From the NCBI RefSeq assembly GCF_014840935.1, contig NZ_CP062005.1:62001-126000 (forward strand): a stretch of DNA of 64,000 nt. Direction: 5' to 3'. The number at the start of each line of letters is the position of its first letter. Position 1 is the stretch's first letter. The notes under the pieces were generated by a model. The model searched no databases, was not told where the DNA came from, and saw only the letters and a program-made list of their open reading frames with translations. This stretch comes from Halomonas sp. YLGW01 (GTDB lineage Bacteria; Pseudomonadota; Gammaproteobacteria; Pseudomonadales; Halomonadaceae). Below are positions 18,786 to 29,318 of this stretch, in pieces. Made by a program: the position numbers and the translations under genes.

Positions 18786-19889
18786 GTGAACAAACTGACC
18801 TTAAACACGACCATGGTGGACGCCCGTCCGGCGCCCAAGCGCAGCATCGGCGCCATCGCCTGGCTGCGTGCCAACCTCTTCCAGGGGCCGATCAACAGCG
18901 TGCTCTCGCTGCTGGCGATCTGGGCGCTGATCACGGGCCTCACGCCGCTGATCCAGTGGGCGATCATCGACGCCGACTGGATCGGCACCAGCCGCGAGGC
19001 CTGTAGCTCAGGCGGTGCCTGCTGGGTATTCATCTCGGCCCGTTTCGAGCAGTTCATCTATGGCTTCTACCCCAGTGAACTGCGCTGGCGGGTCAACCTC
19101 ACCTTCGTGCTGTTCGCGGTGCTGATCGCCTGGCTGGCGCTGCCCCGCCTGCCGGCCAAGAAGCTGGCGGCGGTGGTGACCCTGGTGGCCTTCCCGATCG
19201 TGGCCTTCTACCTGCTGCACGGTGGCTCGTTCGGGATGCCGGCGGTGCCGACCCATCGCTGGGGCGGCCTGATGCTGACCCTGGTGCTGGCGGTGGTGGG
19301 GATCGTCGCGGCGCTGCCGATCGGCGTGGTGCTGGCGCTGGGTCGCCAGTCGAAGATGCCGATCATCAAGAGCGTCTCGGTGGTGTTCATCGAGTTCTGG
19401 CGCGGCGTGCCGCTGATCACGGTGCTGTTCATGGCCTCGGTGATGCTGCCGCTGTTCGTGCCCACCGAGGTCGACATGGACAAGCTGGTGCGCGCCCTGA
19501 TCGGCATCACCCTGTTCCAGAGCGCCTACATGGCCGAGGTGGTGCGCGGGGGCCTGCAGGCGATTCCCAAGGGCCAGGAAGAGGCGGCCGCGGCGCTGGG
19601 CATGGGCTACTGGAAGCGCATGGGCCTGATCGTGCTGCCCCAGGCGCTGAAGATGATGATCCCCGGCATCGTCAACACCTTCATCGCCCTGTTCAAGGAT
19701 ACCTCGCTGGTGCTGATCATCGGCCTGTTCGACCTGCTGGCGATCGTGCAGGCGGCGCTGGCCGACGCCGACTGGTTGGGCTATTCCATCGAGGGTTATG
19801 TCTTCGTGGCGCTGGTGTTCTGGGTCTTCTGCTTCGGCATGTCCCGCTACAGCCAGTACCTGGAACGCAAGCTGCACACCGGCCACTAG
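18786..19889 (+). CDS. aapM: general L-amino acid ABC transporter, permease
   Basis: The 367-residue partner of AapQ has a similar fold. Its ATPase-contact loop is EAAAALGMGYWKRMGLIVLPQALKMMIPG, and SKMPIIKSVSVVFIEFWRGVPLI marks the family. It starts with GTG directly after the aapQ stop with GGAG upstream; ATG 18813 is a possible later start. The central part between the first membrane segment and the core holds a periplasmic insert of about 60 residues with two cysteines, common in AapM. Confidence 0.91.
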   Translation: MNKLTLNTTMVDARPAPKRSIGAIAWLRANLFQGPINSVLSLLAIWALITGLTPLIQWAIIDADWIGTSREACSSGGACWVFISARFEQFIYGFYPSELRWRVNLTFVLFAVLIAWLALPRLPAKKLAAVVTLVAFPIVAFYLLHGGSFGMPAVPTHRWGGLMLTLVLAVVGIVAALPIGVVLALGRQSKMPIIKSVSVVFIEFWRGVPLITVLFMASVMLPLFVPTEVDMDKLVRALIGITLFQSAYMAEVVRGGLQAIPKGQEEAAAALGMGYWKRMGLIVLPQALKMMIPGIVNTFIALFKDTSLVLIIGLFDLLAIVQAALADADWLGYSIEGYVFVALVFWVFCFGMSRYSQYLERKLHTGH

Positions 19890-19908
19890 ACGCGCACAGG
19901 CGCGGCTG

Positions 19909-19938
19909 GCGACCGTCCGCCCGGCGGGCGGTCGCCCA
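19909..19938 (+). promoter_or_regulatory. intercistronic hairpin aapM/aapP
   Basis: GGCGACCG and CCGCC pair with GGCGG and CGGTCGCC in the 69-bp gap before aapP. There is no T run, so I read it as an RNA-processing or stability element rather than a terminator. Confidence 0.45.
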
Positions 19939-19958
19939 CAAGAACAAGGATATTCAGC

Positions 19959-20723
19959 ATGACGACACAAGCGGCCAAGAGCCATGACACCCCGATGGTC
20001 GAGATGCGCGGCCTGAACAAGTGGTACGGCGATTTTCACGTGCTGCGCGACATCAACCTGACCGTCCAGCGCGGCGAGCGCATCGTCATCTGCGGGCCTT
20101 CGGGCTCCGGCAAATCGACGATGATTCGCTGCATCAATCACCTCGAGGAGCACCAGCAGGGCGAGATCGTCGTCAATGGCATGGCCATGACCCAGGACGT
20201 CAAGCGCATCGAACAGATCCGCCACCACGTCGGGATGGTGTTCCAGCACTTCAACCTCTTTCCGCACCTGACGGTGCTCGAGAATTGCAGCCTGGCGCCG
20301 ATCTGGGTGCAGAAGAAGCCGCGCCGCGAGGCCGAGGCCCTGGCCATGCAGTACCTCGAGCGGGTACGCATCGCCGAGCAGGCGCACAAGTACCCGGGCC
20401 AGCTCTCCGGCGGCCAGCAGCAGCGGGTCGCGATCGCCCGTTCGCTGTGCATGCACCCGGAGGTGATGCTGTTCGACGAGCCGACCTCGGCGCTGGACCC
20501 CGAGATGATCAAGGAAGTGCTCGACGTGATGGTGGAGCTCGCCGAAGAGGGTATGACCATGCTCTGCGTGACCCACGAGATGGGCTTCGCCAAGACCGTC
20601 GCCGATCGGGTGATCTTCATGGACCAGGGCCAGATCATCGAGGAGAACGCCCCGGAGCCCTTCTTCAATAATCCGCAGTCCGAGCGGACCCAGCTGTTCC
20701 TGAGCCAGATCCTCGGTCACTGA
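19959..20723 (+). CDS. aapP: general L-amino acid ABC transporter, ATP-binding protein
   Basis: The 254-residue ATPase drives the AapQM pore. Walker A is GPSGSGKST, the signature is [15 protein letters not shown], Walker B is [14 protein letters not shown], and the switch His is in VTHEMGFA. The length and sequence match the polar amino acid group of ABC ATPases. A perfect hairpin terminator follows the stop and closes the operon. Confidence 0.95.
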   Translation: MTTQAAKSHDTPMVEMRGLNKWYGDFHVLRDINLTVQRGERIVICGPSGSGKSTMIRCINHLEEHQQGEIVVNGMAMTQDVKRIEQIRHHVGMVFQHFNLFPHLTVLENCSLAPIWVQKKPRREAEALAMQYLERVRIAEQAHKYPGQLSGGQQQRVAIARSLCMHPEVMLFDEPTSALDPEMIKEVLDVMVELAEEGMTMLCVTHEMGFAKTVADRVIFMDQGQIIEENAPEPFFNNPQSERTQLFLSQILGH

Positions 20724-20758
20724 GGTCGGTCACTCCGGCGCAGCCAACCGCGCTTAAC

Positions 20759-20800
20759 GAGACGCCCCCGCAGGCCAGCCTGCGGGGGCGTCTCGTTTGT
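20759..20800 (+). terminator. Rho-independent terminator of aapJQMP
   Basis: A 17-bp perfect stem (GAGACGCCCCCGCAGGC and its complement) with a 2-nt loop is followed by GTTTG. Confidence 0.8.
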
Positions 20801-20842
20801 GGCGCTCATGGTGGCGGCTATCAGCAGACGATGTGGCCTGCG

Positions 20843-21373
20843 TCAGAGCCGCGGCTCGCTCTGAGGGGCGTACTCGCCCGGCCAGGCGGTCGCGGCCAGG
20901 TCCAGCTGCGGTTCCCGGGGCCTTGGCCAGGGCGCCTGGGCCGCGGGCGCCGGTGCTTCAGTGGCAGGAACGACGGGGGCGGCGGCCGGCTCGTCCGGCG
21001 TGTACGCAGTATCGGTCACCGGGGTGACCCGGCGCGCCTCGCCCACCCAGCTGTCGGCCTCGTCGTGGACCGCCGGGCGCCGGCGGGTGGAGCGGGTGAA
21101 GGGCAACTCGCGGCGTTGGAGCATGGCCTGGACGTGATGAGGCGTCATCAGCAGTTCAAACAGCATGCGCACCAGCAGGCAGGCGGCCAGCGTCGCGCCA
21201 CTGCCCAGGGCCAGCATCGGCCACTGGTCTCCGAGCGGCGTGGTAGCGAGGGGCGCCAGAGCCTCTCGAGTCCAGAGCCCGCCGGTCGCGAGTACGCCAA
21301 GCTGGCTCAGCAGGTGTAACGAGACCAGCAGGCCGCGGGGCAAGGGGCGGCGCATCAGCAACAGATTGCGCAT
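20843..21373 (-). CDS. hypothetical membrane protein with proline/alanine-rich tail
   Basis: The 176-residue product has two hydrophobic segments (about 12–32 and 50–75) and then an Ala/Pro-rich hydrophilic tail that is probably cytoplasmic and disordered. The stretch LLMTPHHVQAMLQRRELPF between them and the tail looks like the conserved core. ATG 21373 has GGAG about 9 nt upstream; the frame runs open to 21535 but the extra part is Arg/Pro-rich and unlikely. I recognise no family. It lies alone, convergent with the aap operon. Confidence 0.6.
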   Translation of the reverse strand: MRNLLLMRRPLPRGLLVSLHLLSQLGVLATGGLWTREALAPLATTPLGDQWPMLALGSGATLAACLLVRMLFELLMTPHHVQAMLQRRELPFTRSTRRRPAVHDEADSWVGEARRVTPVTDTAYTPDEPAAAPVVPATEAPAPAAQAPWPRPREPQLDLAATAWPGEYAPQSEPRL

Positions 21374-21592
21374 CGAAAACGTCTCCACTGACGGGGATGG
21401 GGGCGGGCCATGACCGCAGTGATGGGTCTGGGGATGCCTTCCTGGGGGCGGGGATTCTAGCACAGCGCCCCGGTCACGCATCCTGTCGCCACTGGCCGAC
21501 GAGTCGCAGTTGACGCCCTCCCGGGCCCTTGCCACGCTCCATAGAGGGTACAGATGCTGGACGAGGCCGTTTCACTCAACCGAGGAACTGCG

Positions 21593-22021
21593 ATGACAAC
21601 CTATATTCTGGTGGCCGATGCCGCCCGGGCGCGGGTCTTCACCCGGGATGCGCTCACGCTGGTCGAGCATGACAGCCTGGTGCATGCCGAGGGACGCCTG
21701 CACGAGGGGGATCTGGTCACCGACAACGGGGGAGACGTGCATCAGTCGTCGACCACGGCCGCCAGCGCCTCCGGGGGAGAGAACGTGGCCACCCAGCATC
21801 ACGCCGAGCGCTTCGCCAAGGAAGTCGCCGAGCGCCTCTACCGGGCCCGGGTCGAGAACGACCTGGAGAAGCTGATCCTGGTGGCGCCGCCACGCTTCCT
21901 CGGTCAGCTGCGCGACAAGCTCGATGGCCCGACGGCCCACCGGGTGATTCATAGCCTTTCCAAGGATCTGTCCAAGGCCAGCCTCGCCACCATTCAGGAG
22001 GCAGTCAGCGACCTGCGCTAG
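21593..22021 (+). CDS. host attachment family protein (baeRF-like)
   Basis: The 142-residue product has the pattern of the family annotated as required for attachment to host cells. TTYILVADAARARVF opens it, and a HHAERFAKEVAERL helix and EKLILVAPPRFLGQLRDKL follow. The fold is an RNase-like/eRF1-domain-2 relative, and the true role in free-living bacteria is not settled. GAGGAACTGCG precedes ATG 21593; I reject the 13-codon upstream extension. It is a single gene before the chemoreceptor cluster. Confidence 0.8.
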   Translation: MTTYILVADAARARVFTRDALTLVEHDSLVHAEGRLHEGDLVTDNGGDVHQSSTTAASASGGENVATQHHAERFAKEVAERLYRARVENDLEKLILVAPPRFLGQLRDKLDGPTAHRVIHSLSKDLSKASLATIQEAVSDLR

Positions 22022-22056
22022 ATAGTTTCGCATCGCCTGCATGGCCGGTCGGCGAC

Positions 22057-22083
22057 TCAAGAAACGGGCGCCCTTGCCGATAG
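22057..22083 (+). promoter_or_regulatory. sigma-28 (FliA) promoter of the first chemoreceptor gene
   Basis: TCAAGAAA, then exactly 11 bp, then GCCGATAG matches the FliA consensus TAAAGTTT-N11-GCCGATAA. It lies 81 bp before the start codon. Confidence 0.7.
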
Positions 22084-22163
22084 GCCAGATATGGCAAACA
22101 CCTTAATACTCAGCTGTTTGCGACCGAATAACACAACATCCGGCTACTCGAGGGCGCCCCTCC

Positions 22164-24056
22164 ATGTTTTCCTCCCTCCGCAAGCGCATCCTGATCATCA
22201 CCCTGGCGGTCATCGCCCTGGCGCTGGTGATCAATGCCACCGTCAGTTATCTGACCGTCGAGTCCCACGACCGGCAACAGGTTGCCGAGCAGCTCGGCTC
22301 GATCGCCTCCGGCAATGCCATGGCGATCGAGGAATGGGTCGCCGCCCGCACCAGCATGGTCGAAGCGGCCCGTACGCCGGTGCAGGGCGACGCGCCGGTC
22401 ACGGCGTTGATCCAGCTGGCCGAGTCCGGCGGTTTCCTGTCGACCTATCTCGGCAAGCCGGATGGGTCCCTGACCACCTCGGACGGCTGGGTGCCGCCCG
22501 ATGACTACGATCCGCGCCAGCGCGGCTGGTACCTCGCCGCCACCGAGCAGGACGCGACCATCGTGTCGCCGCCCTATGTGGACGCCAACAGTGGCCGGGT
22601 GGTGGTCACCTTCGCCACGCCGGTCAGGCGCGGCGGCCGCCTGCATGGGGTGATCGGGGGTGATGTGGTCATCGACAAGCTGATCGGTCAGGTAAACGGC
22701 ATTCAGCCGACGCCGTCGAGCTTCGCCTTCCTGAGCCGCGGCGGGGAGACCCTGATCGCCCACCCCGATGCCGAGCTGACCCTCGAGCCGCTGGTCCGCA
22801 TCAGCGAGGCCCTGACGCCGGCCGCCGTTGCGCGCCTGGGCGATACCCGCAATGACTGGCTGTCGGTGATAGTCGGTGGGGAGCGCAAGCGACTGTCCGT
22901 GACCCCCATCGCCGGCACCGACTGGCATCTCGGGGTGGCACTGGACGAGGCCGAGGCCACCGCCGGCATGCAGGCCATTCTCGAGTCTTCCCTGATGACG
23001 CTGGTGATCATCATCGCCATCACCGCACTGCTGCTGGGCCTGTGGCTGAAGCGCACCTTCGCCGGCCTGGAGCGGGCACGCGATGCCCTGGAAGACATCG
23101 CCAGCGGCGAGGGCGACCTGACCCGACGCCTGCCGGAGCAGGGGCGCGACGAGGTGGCGCAGATCGCCGCCGCCTTCAACCGCTTCGTCGCCAAGATGCA
23201 CGACGTATTGCTCGACGTGCGCGACAGCAGCGAATCGGTGCGTATTGCCGCCACCGAGATCGCCGACGGCGGCCAGGATCTGTCCCGGCGCACCGAGAAC
23301 GCCGCCTCGAGCCTGCAGCAGACCTCGGCCTCGATGGAGGAGATCACCAGCACCGTCGAGCACACCGCCGAGTCGTCTCGCCAGGCCAACGGCCTCAGCG
23401 AGTCCGCCTCCCAGATCGCCCGCCGCGGCGGCGAGGCGGTTGGCCAGGTGGTCGATACCATGCAGGGCATCCGCGACTCCGCTGCCCAGATCAGCGAGAT
23501 CGTTACGGTGATGGATGGCATCGCCTTCCAGACCAACCTCCTGGCGCTGAACGCCTCGGTGGAGGCGGCCCGGGCCGGCGAGCAGGGCCGCGGCTTCGCG
23601 GTGGTGGCCGGCGAGGTGCGAAAGCTGGCTTCACGCAGTGCCGAGGCCGCCAAGCAGATCAAGGGGCTGATCGACACCTCCAGCGCTCGCACCGAGGAGG
23701 GCGCCGCCCAGGTGCGGGCCGCCGGCGAGACCATGGAGGAGATCGTTCAAAGCGTGACGCGAGTGACCGACGTGCTGGGCGAGATCACCGCCGCCACCGG
23801 CGAGCAGAGCGACGGTATCGGCCAGGTCAACGTCGCGGTCTCGGAGCTCGACCGCATGACCCAGCAGAACGCCGCTCTGGTCGAGGAATCCACCACCGCC
23901 GCCGAGCAGCTCAAGGATCAGGCGGATCGTCTGGCCGAGGCGGTGGCCGGCTTCACCCTGCGCGAGAGGACCTCCGACGCCGCGCACGGCGAGCAGCCCC
24001 GGCTGGTCGAACGTGATGGTCAGTCTCAGCCACGCCCGCGCCTCGATTACGCCTGA
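22164..24056 (+). CDS. methyl-accepting chemotaxis protein, dCache amino-acid-type sensor (1 of 3)
   Basis: The 630-residue receptor has an N-terminal membrane segment (about 8–30) and a periplasmic double Cache domain (about 35–275). A second membrane segment lies near 278–298, followed by HAMP (about 299–350) and a long cytoplasmic signalling domain with the hairpin tip [20 protein letters not shown]. The ligand pocket carries the DPRQRGWY and YVD pattern of the amino-acid-binding dCache group (conserved Arg, Trp, Tyr and Asp), so L-amino acids are likely attractants. There is no C-terminal CheR pentapeptide. The signalling half is nearly the same as in the next two genes. Confidence 0.92.
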   Translation: MFSSLRKRILIITLAVIALALVINATVSYLTVESHDRQQVAEQLGSIASGNAMAIEEWVAARTSMVEAARTPVQGDAPVTALIQLAESGGFLSTYLGKPDGSLTTSDGWVPPDDYDPRQRGWYLAATEQDATIVSPPYVDANSGRVVVTFATPVRRGGRLHGVIGGDVVIDKLIGQVNGIQPTPSSFAFLSRGGETLIAHPDAELTLEPLVRISEALTPAAVARLGDTRNDWLSVIVGGERKRLSVTPIAGTDWHLGVALDEAEATAGMQAILESSLMTLVIIIAITALLLGLWLKRTFAGLERARDALEDIASGEGDLTRRLPEQGRDEVAQIAAAFNRFVAKMHDVLLDVRDSSESVRIAATEIADGGQDLSRRTENAASSLQQTSASMEEITSTVEHTAESSRQANGLSESASQIARRGGEAVGQVVDTMQGIRDSAAQISEIVTVMDGIAFQTNLLALNASVEAARAGEQGRGFAVVAGEVRKLASRSAEAAKQIKGLIDTSSARTEEGAAQVRAAGETMEEIVQSVTRVTDVLGEITAATGEQSDGIGQVNVAVSELDRMTQQNAALVEESTTAAEQLKDQADRLAEAVAGFTLRERTSDAAHGEQPRLVERDGQSQPRPRLDYA

Positions 24057-24112
24057 GTCACGGGCCCTTCCTTTCTATCGAGCCCTTTCTTACATCGCCA
24101 TATCCCACTCCT

Positions 24113-24150
24113 CACCCCACCCCTGGCCATCGCATGGCCGGGGTGGGGTG
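24113..24150. other. strong GC hairpin between the first two chemoreceptor genes
   Basis: CACCCC, CCCC and GGCCAT pair with ATGGCC, GGGG and GGGGTG around a CGC loop, 57 bp after the first receptor gene. There is no T tract on either strand, so it is a terminator only in the loose sense. Confidence 0.5.
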
Positions 24151-24245
24151 CGCCCTCGCGTCACCTTTATGTCGCGTTCTTTCCCCAGTCGGTGTGCGTT
24201 CACTCCGCTATGCACCATCATGGAGCAAGATTCGCCGACTGCGCC

Positions 24246-24272
24246 TAAAGTCGTGCCTGCCGTCGCCGATAG
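24246..24272 (+). promoter_or_regulatory. sigma-28 (FliA) promoter of the second chemoreceptor gene
   Basis: TAAAGTCG, 11 bp, GCCGATAG: a near-perfect FliA promoter 70 bp before the start codon. The second receptor gene can therefore be transcribed on its own. Confidence 0.8.
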
Positions 24273-24341
24273 CATGGGTGCCGACGGCAAGGCCAGGAAG
24301 GCCTGCCGCGTCCGACTTCACTGCATAGCGAGACTCTCTTC

Positions 24342-26189
24342 ATGCTGTCCTCCCTTCGTCTGCGCATTCTGGCGGTCACCCTGGTGGTGGTCGCCCTGGC
24401 GCTGATCATCAATGCCTCTGTCAGCTACCTGACTCTCGAGACTCACAACGAAGCGCAGATCGGCCAACAGCTCGATGCGGTAGCCAGTGGCAATGCTCGA
24501 GCCATCGAGGAGTGGACCCGGGCTCGTGCCGATATGATGGAAGCGACCCGCGAGCCGGTGATGGGCGATGACCCGCTCACCGCCCTGATCCAGTTGGCCG
24601 AGTCCGGCGGCTTCCTGTCCGCCTATATCGGGCGCCCCGATGGCAGCATCATGACCTCCGATGGCTGGGACGCTCCCGACGACTTCGATTCGACAACCCG
24701 TGGCTGGTACACCGATGCGGTCGCCCGTGACGACACGATCATCTCCCGGCCCTTCGTCGATGCCGTCAGCGGCAAGCAGGTGGTCTCCTTTGCCACCCCG
24801 GTCAAGCGCGACGGTCGCCTCGCCGGGGTCATCGGGGCGGATGTGGTGATCGATGACCTGATTGCCGAGGTAGCGGCGATTCGCCCGACCCCGTCGAGTT
24901 TCGCCTTCCTGAGCCGCGGCGGCGAGACCCTGATCGCCCACCCCGACGCCGAGCTGATCCAGCAGCGGCTGACGGCGGTCAGCGATAGCCTGACACCCGA
25001 GCTCATCGCACGGCTGGGGCATCAGGCTGATGCCTGGGAGCCCGTTCGCATCGACGGCGACGCCAAGCGGCTCGTCGTGGCACCGGTCGCCGGCACTGAC
25101 TGGGAGCTTGGCGTGGTGCTGGATGAGGACGAAGCCACCGCCGGCCTGCGAGCCGTGCTCGAGTCTGCCGTGATGACGCTGGTGATCATCGCTGCCATCA
25201 CCGCCCTGCTGCTGGGCCTGTGGCTGAAGCGCGCCTTCGCCGGCCTGGAGCGGGCACGCGATGCCCTGGAAGACATCGCCAGCGGCGAGGGCGACCTGAC
25301 CCGGCGCCTGCCGGAGCAGGGGCGCGACGAGGTGGCGCAGATCGCCGCCGCCTTCAACCGCTTCATCGCCAAGATGCACGACGTGCTGCTCGACGTGCGC
25401 GACAGCAGCGAATCGGTGCGCATTGCCGCCACCGAGATCGCCGACGGCGGCCAGGATCTGTCCCGGCGCACCGAGAACGCCGCCTCGAGCCTGCAGCAGA
25501 CCTCGGCCTCGATGGAGGAGATCACCAGCACCGTCGAGCACACCGCCGAGTCGTCTCGCCAGGCCAACGGCCTCAGCGAGTCCGCCTCCCAGGTCGCCCG
25601 TCGCGGCGGCGAGGCGGTCGGCCAGGTGGTCGATACCATGCAGGGCATCCGCGACTCCGCGGCCCAGATCAGCGAGATCGTCACGGTGATGGATGGCATC
25701 GCCTTCCAGACCAACCTCTTGGCGCTCAATGCCTCGGTGGAGGCGGCCCGGGCCGGTGAGCAGGGCCGCGGCTTCGCGGTGGTGGCCGGCGAAGTGCGAA
25801 AGCTGGCTTCACGCAGTGCCGAGGCCGCCAAGCAGATCAAGGGGCTGATCGATACCTCCAGCGTCCGCACCGAGGAGGGCGCCGCCCAGGTGCGGGCCGC
25901 CGGCGAGACCATGGAGGAGATCGTCGCAAGCGTGACTCGGGTGACCGACGTGCTGGGCGAGATCACCGCCGCCACCGGCGAGCAGAGCGACGGCATCGGC
26001 CAGGTCAACGTCGCGGTCTCGGAGCTCGACCGCATGACCCAGCAGAACGCCGCTCTGGTCGAGGAGTCCACCACCGCCGCCGAGCAGCTCAAGGGTCAGG
26101 CGGATCGTCTGGCCGAGGCGGTGGCCGGCTTCACCCTGCGCGAGAGGGATCAGGGTGATCACCGCTCGGCCATGCCACGGCTGACTTGA
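24342..26189 (+). CDS. methyl-accepting chemotaxis protein, dCache amino-acid-type sensor (2 of 3)
   Basis: The 615-residue receptor has the same architecture as the gene before it, and the two sensor domains also resemble each other over their whole length. The pocket pattern is kept as TTRGWY with Arg, Trp and Tyr, but the later Tyr of the motif is Phe (FVD), so specificity may differ. The signalling domain is almost the same sequence as in its two neighbours. It ends soon after the last helix and lacks a CheR-binding pentapeptide. It has its own sigma-28 promoter. Confidence 0.92.
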   Translation: MLSSLRLRILAVTLVVVALALIINASVSYLTLETHNEAQIGQQLDAVASGNARAIEEWTRARADMMEATREPVMGDDPLTALIQLAESGGFLSAYIGRPDGSIMTSDGWDAPDDFDSTTRGWYTDAVARDDTIISRPFVDAVSGKQVVSFATPVKRDGRLAGVIGADVVIDDLIAEVAAIRPTPSSFAFLSRGGETLIAHPDAELIQQRLTAVSDSLTPELIARLGHQADAWEPVRIDGDAKRLVVAPVAGTDWELGVVLDEDEATAGLRAVLESAVMTLVIIAAITALLLGLWLKRAFAGLERARDALEDIASGEGDLTRRLPEQGRDEVAQIAAAFNRFIAKMHDVLLDVRDSSESVRIAATEIADGGQDLSRRTENAASSLQQTSASMEEITSTVEHTAESSRQANGLSESASQVARRGGEAVGQVVDTMQGIRDSAAQISEIVTVMDGIAFQTNLLALNASVEAARAGEQGRGFAVVAGEVRKLASRSAEAAKQIKGLIDTSSVRTEEGAAQVRAAGETMEEIVASVTRVTDVLGEITAATGEQSDGIGQVNVAVSELDRMTQQNAALVEESTTAAEQLKGQADRLAEAVAGFTLRERDQGDHRSAMPRLT

Positions 26190-26216
26190 GCGTGGTGACC
26201 CACTGCCTATTTGTCC
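26189..26216 (+). promoter_or_regulatory. weak sigma-28-like element before the third chemoreceptor gene
   Basis: TTGAGCGT, 11 bp, GCCTATTT has the right spacing but several mismatches to the FliA consensus. Read-through from the second receptor gene is an alternative, because the gap is only 43 bp. Confidence 0.35.
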
Positions 26217-26232
26217 TAAGAGAATCAATTTG

Positions 26233-28332
26233 ATGCGTTTCAAATCTCTGCGGTCCTTCGTCACCCTGCTGGTGGGGACCTGTATCTTGATCGTGGTCGC
26301 CGCGCTGGTGAGCTATGCGATGATGGCCAATTCCCGCTCCCAGACCCTGGTCGAGGCTCGCACCGGCGAGCTGTTGCGCGAGAATGCACGGGAGCGACTG
26401 ATGGCGCTGGCCGAGGCCCAGAGTCAGGATGTTCAGCGTCGACTCGAGCGGGCCCTGCTGCTGGCTGAGCAGTTGGCCGATACCAATGCCCTGATGGGGC
26501 AGCGCGACGAGGACGGCCAGGCCCGTGTGGTATTGAGCCGCTACGAGCTCTCGAACCTGGCGCGTAATCTGGTGGTCCAGAATCCCGACCTGCTGGATGC
26601 CTTCATCGGCTGGGAACCGAATGCCTTCGGCAACGATGCCGTTTTCACCGGCAAGACCGATGAGGGCTACGACGGCAGCGGGCGCTTCATGCCCTGGTGG
26701 TATCGCAACGGTGAGGGTGAGATCGAGGTGCTGCCGCTGGGCGATACCATGGAAAGCGAGACGCGAGATGATCAGGGGCTGCGTAACGGCGAGTACTATC
26801 TCTGCCCGCGGGAAACAGAGCGTACCTGCATCATCGATCCCCGCTATTACGACTATAACGGCCAGCGCCTGCTGGTGACCTCCTTCAATGCGCCGATCCT
26901 GGTCGATGGCGACTTCCGCGGCGTGGCGGGAGTCGACCTGGGCGTCGATTTCATCCAGGGCTGGCTCGAGAAGGCCAATGCCGACTTGTATGACGGCGCC
27001 GGTAGCATGGCACTGATGGCTTCTCGGGGGGTGATGGTCGGCTCCACTGGGCATCCCGGTAAGCTGGGGCAGTCAGCCGAGGCGGTGCTTGGTGACGCCC
27101 TGGCCGCGCAGCTGAATGCCGCTCAGCAAAGCGGGGTGCAATACGCCTATAACGTCGAGCGTGAGCGCTTCGAGCTGACCTGGCCCTTCACCATCGGCGG
27201 CAGCGAGGAGACCTGGGTGCTGTCGATTCGCCTGCCTGAACAGGTGGTGATGGCGGGGCTCATCGAGTTGCGCGGCCAGCTCGCCGAGAAGCGTCAGGCG
27301 GATCTGGTCGGCATGGCCCTGATGGGGCTGGTGATTGCCCTGCTGGGCTTGCTGGCGATCTGGATGGTCGGCGGCAGCATCGCCCGGCCGCTGCGCCAGC
27401 TCGCCGAGCGCATGGGCGACATCGCCTCCGGCGAGGGCGACCTGACCGCCCGCTTGCCGGTGCGGGGGCGCAACGAGGCCGCCGAACTCGCCACCCAGTT
27501 CAATGCTTTCGTCGCCAAGATGAACGACGTATTGCTCGACGTGCGCGACAGCAGCGAATCGGTGCGTATTGCCGCCACCGAGATCGCCGACGGCGGCCAG
27601 GATCTGTCCCGGCGCACCGAGAACGCCGCCTCGAGCCTGCAGCAGACCTCGGCCTCGATGGAAGAGATCACCAGCACCGTCGAGCACACCGCCGAGTCGT
27701 CTCGCCAGGCCAACGGCCTTAGCGAGTCCGCCTCCCAGGTCGCCCGTCGCGGCGGCGAGGCGGTCGGCCAGGTGGTCGATACCATGCAGGGCATCCGCGA
27801 CTCCGCGGCCCAGATCAGCGAGATCGTTACGGTGATGGACGGCATCGCCTTCCAGACCAACCTCCTGGCGCTGAACGCCTCGGTGGAGGCGGCCCGGGCC
27901 GGTGAGCAGGGCCGCGGCTTCGCGGTGGTGGCCGGCGAGGTGCGCCAGCTGGCGAGTCGCTCGGCCTCCGCCGCCAAGCAGATCAAGGGCCTGATCGATA
28001 CCTCGAGTGCGCGCACCGAGGAAGGCGCCGCCCAGGTGCGCGCCGCCGGCGAGACCATGGAGGAGATCGTTCAAAGCGTGACGCGAGTGACCGACGTGCT
28101 GGGCGAGATCACCGCCGCCACCGGCGAGCAGAGCGACGGTATCGGCCAGGTCAACGTCGCGGTCTCGGAACTCGACCGCATGACCCAGCAGAACGCCGCT
28201 CTGGTCGAGGAATCCACCACCGCCGCCGAGCAGCTGAAGGATCAGGCGGATCGTCTGGCCGAGGCGGTGGCCGGCTTCACCCTGCGCGAGAAAACCGAGC
28301 GGCCGGCCCTGGCCTCACCCGGACAGCGCTGA
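26233..28332 (+). CDS. methyl-accepting chemotaxis protein with a divergent Cache sensor (3 of 3)
   Basis: The 699-residue receptor carries a longer and unrelated-looking periplasmic domain (about 35–350) between two membrane segments, then HAMP (about 370–425) and a signalling domain nearly the same as in its two neighbours. The sensor has [10 protein letters not shown] and a [14 protein letters not shown] segment that fits a dCache fold, plus two cysteines (PRETERTC region). It lacks the RGWY amino-acid signature, so its ligand differs. I use ATG 26233 rather than the TTG one codon earlier. No C-terminal pentapeptide is seen. Confidence 0.9.
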   Translation: MRFKSLRSFVTLLVGTCILIVVAALVSYAMMANSRSQTLVEARTGELLRENARERLMALAEAQSQDVQRRLERALLLAEQLADTNALMGQRDEDGQARVVLSRYELSNLARNLVVQNPDLLDAFIGWEPNAFGNDAVFTGKTDEGYDGSGRFMPWWYRNGEGEIEVLPLGDTMESETRDDQGLRNGEYYLCPRETERTCIIDPRYYDYNGQRLLVTSFNAPILVDGDFRGVAGVDLGVDFIQGWLEKANADLYDGAGSMALMASRGVMVGSTGHPGKLGQSAEAVLGDALAAQLNAAQQSGVQYAYNVERERFELTWPFTIGGSEETWVLSIRLPEQVVMAGLIELRGQLAEKRQADLVGMALMGLVIALLGLLAIWMVGGSIARPLRQLAERMGDIASGEGDLTARLPVRGRNEAAELATQFNAFVAKMNDVLLDVRDSSESVRIAATEIADGGQDLSRRTENAASSLQQTSASMEEITSTVEHTAESSRQANGLSESASQVARRGGEAVGQVVDTMQGIRDSAAQISEIVTVMDGIAFQTNLLALNASVEAARAGEQGRGFAVVAGEVRQLASRSASAAKQIKGLIDTSSARTEEGAAQVRAAGETMEEIVQSVTRVTDVLGEITAATGEQSDGIGQVNVAVSELDRMTQQNAALVEESTTAAEQLKDQADRLAEAVAGFTLREKTERPALASPGQR

Positions 28333-28356
28333 TCGCGGCCCCCGGCGAGGCGCCGC

Positions 28357-29283
28357 TCATGGGGTGACGGGCAGGGGAATCTGGTCGCTGCGCTGGATGC
28401 CGGCGGTCATCTGCCGGCACAGCTTGAGGTATTCGCGCATGCCGGTGGTCAGGTACTTGTGGCGATGCCAGATGAAGGAGAACTGGCGGCGCAGGTCGAG
28501 CTCCGGGGTGGGAAGCGCCACCAGGCTGCCCCGGCGGAAGGCATCGCGCAACGCCAGGCGCGACACGCAGCCGATGCCGAGCCCGGACTCCACCGCTCGC
28601 TTGATGCCCTCGGTGTGCTCCAGCTCCAGCAGGATGTTGAAGCGGCCACGGCGATGGCGGGCGGCGTGCTCCAGGGTCAAGCGGGTCCCCGACCCCTGCT
28701 CGCGCATGATCCAGTCCTCGCGCAGCAGGCGATCCATGTCCAGCGCGCCGCTTCCCGCCAGGGGGTGATGAGGCGCACAGAACACCACCAGCTCATCCTC
28801 CACCCAGGGCTGCATCACCAGCGCCTCGTGCTGGCAGTCGCCCTCGATCAGTCCCAGGTCCAGCTCATGTTGCGCCACCCGTTCGATGATGCTCTGGGTG
28901 TTGCCCACCTGCAGACGCACCCGGCTGTCCGGGTGCGCCTTGAGGAAGTCGCTGACCAGCAGGGTGGCCAGGTAGTTGCCGATGGTCAGGGTGGCGCCGA
29001 CGTCCAGCGAGCCGATGCCGTGCTGGCCGCGCAGCAATTCCTCGATCTCCTCGCCTCGGTCGAGTAGCGCTACCGCCTTGGGCAGTAGCTGGAAGCCCAG
29101 GGCGTTGAGCTTGAGGCGCTTGCCGACTCGGTCGAGCAGCTGGCAGTCGAACTGGCGCTCCAGCTCGGCAAGCGCGGTGCTGGCCGCCGACTGTGACAGT
29201 GAAAGCTCCCGGGCGGCCCGGGAGACGCTCTCGTGCTGGGCGACGGCGACGAAGACTTCGAGCTGGCGCAGGGTATAGCGCAT
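28357..29283 (-). CDS. finR: LysR-type regulator, FinR-like
   Basis: The 308-residue product has an N-terminal winged helix (RQLEVFVAVAQHESVSRAARELSLSQSAAS) and the LysR co-inducer domain. It is transcribed divergently from fpr across 170 bp. In pseudomonads this pair is finR–fpr, where FinR activates ferredoxin-NADP reductase under superoxide and other stress. I assign the name by that synteny plus family. ATG 29283 fits the family start; a GTG two codons earlier is possible. Confidence 0.8.
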   Translation of the reverse strand: MRYTLRQLEVFVAVAQHESVSRAARELSLSQSAASTALAELERQFDCQLLDRVGKRLKLNALGFQLLPKAVALLDRGEEIEELLRGQHGIGSLDVGATLTIGNYLATLLVSDFLKAHPDSRVRLQVGNTQSIIERVAQHELDLGLIEGDCQHEALVMQPWVEDELVVFCAPHHPLAGSGALDMDRLLREDWIMREQGSGTRLTLEHAARHRRGRFNILLELEHTEGIKRAVESGLGIGCVSRLALRDAFRRGSLVALPTPELDLRRQFSFIWHRHKYLTTGMREYLKLCRQMTAGIQRSDQIPLPVTP

Positions 29284-29318
29284 GGTCACTCTCGGTAGCG
29301 GGGTATATCTACATTATA

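Noticed and set aside
19008-20720. 570-codon open frame on the minus strand
   Set aside because: It runs antisense to aapM and aapP and has the His/Gln/Arg composition of a shadow frame.
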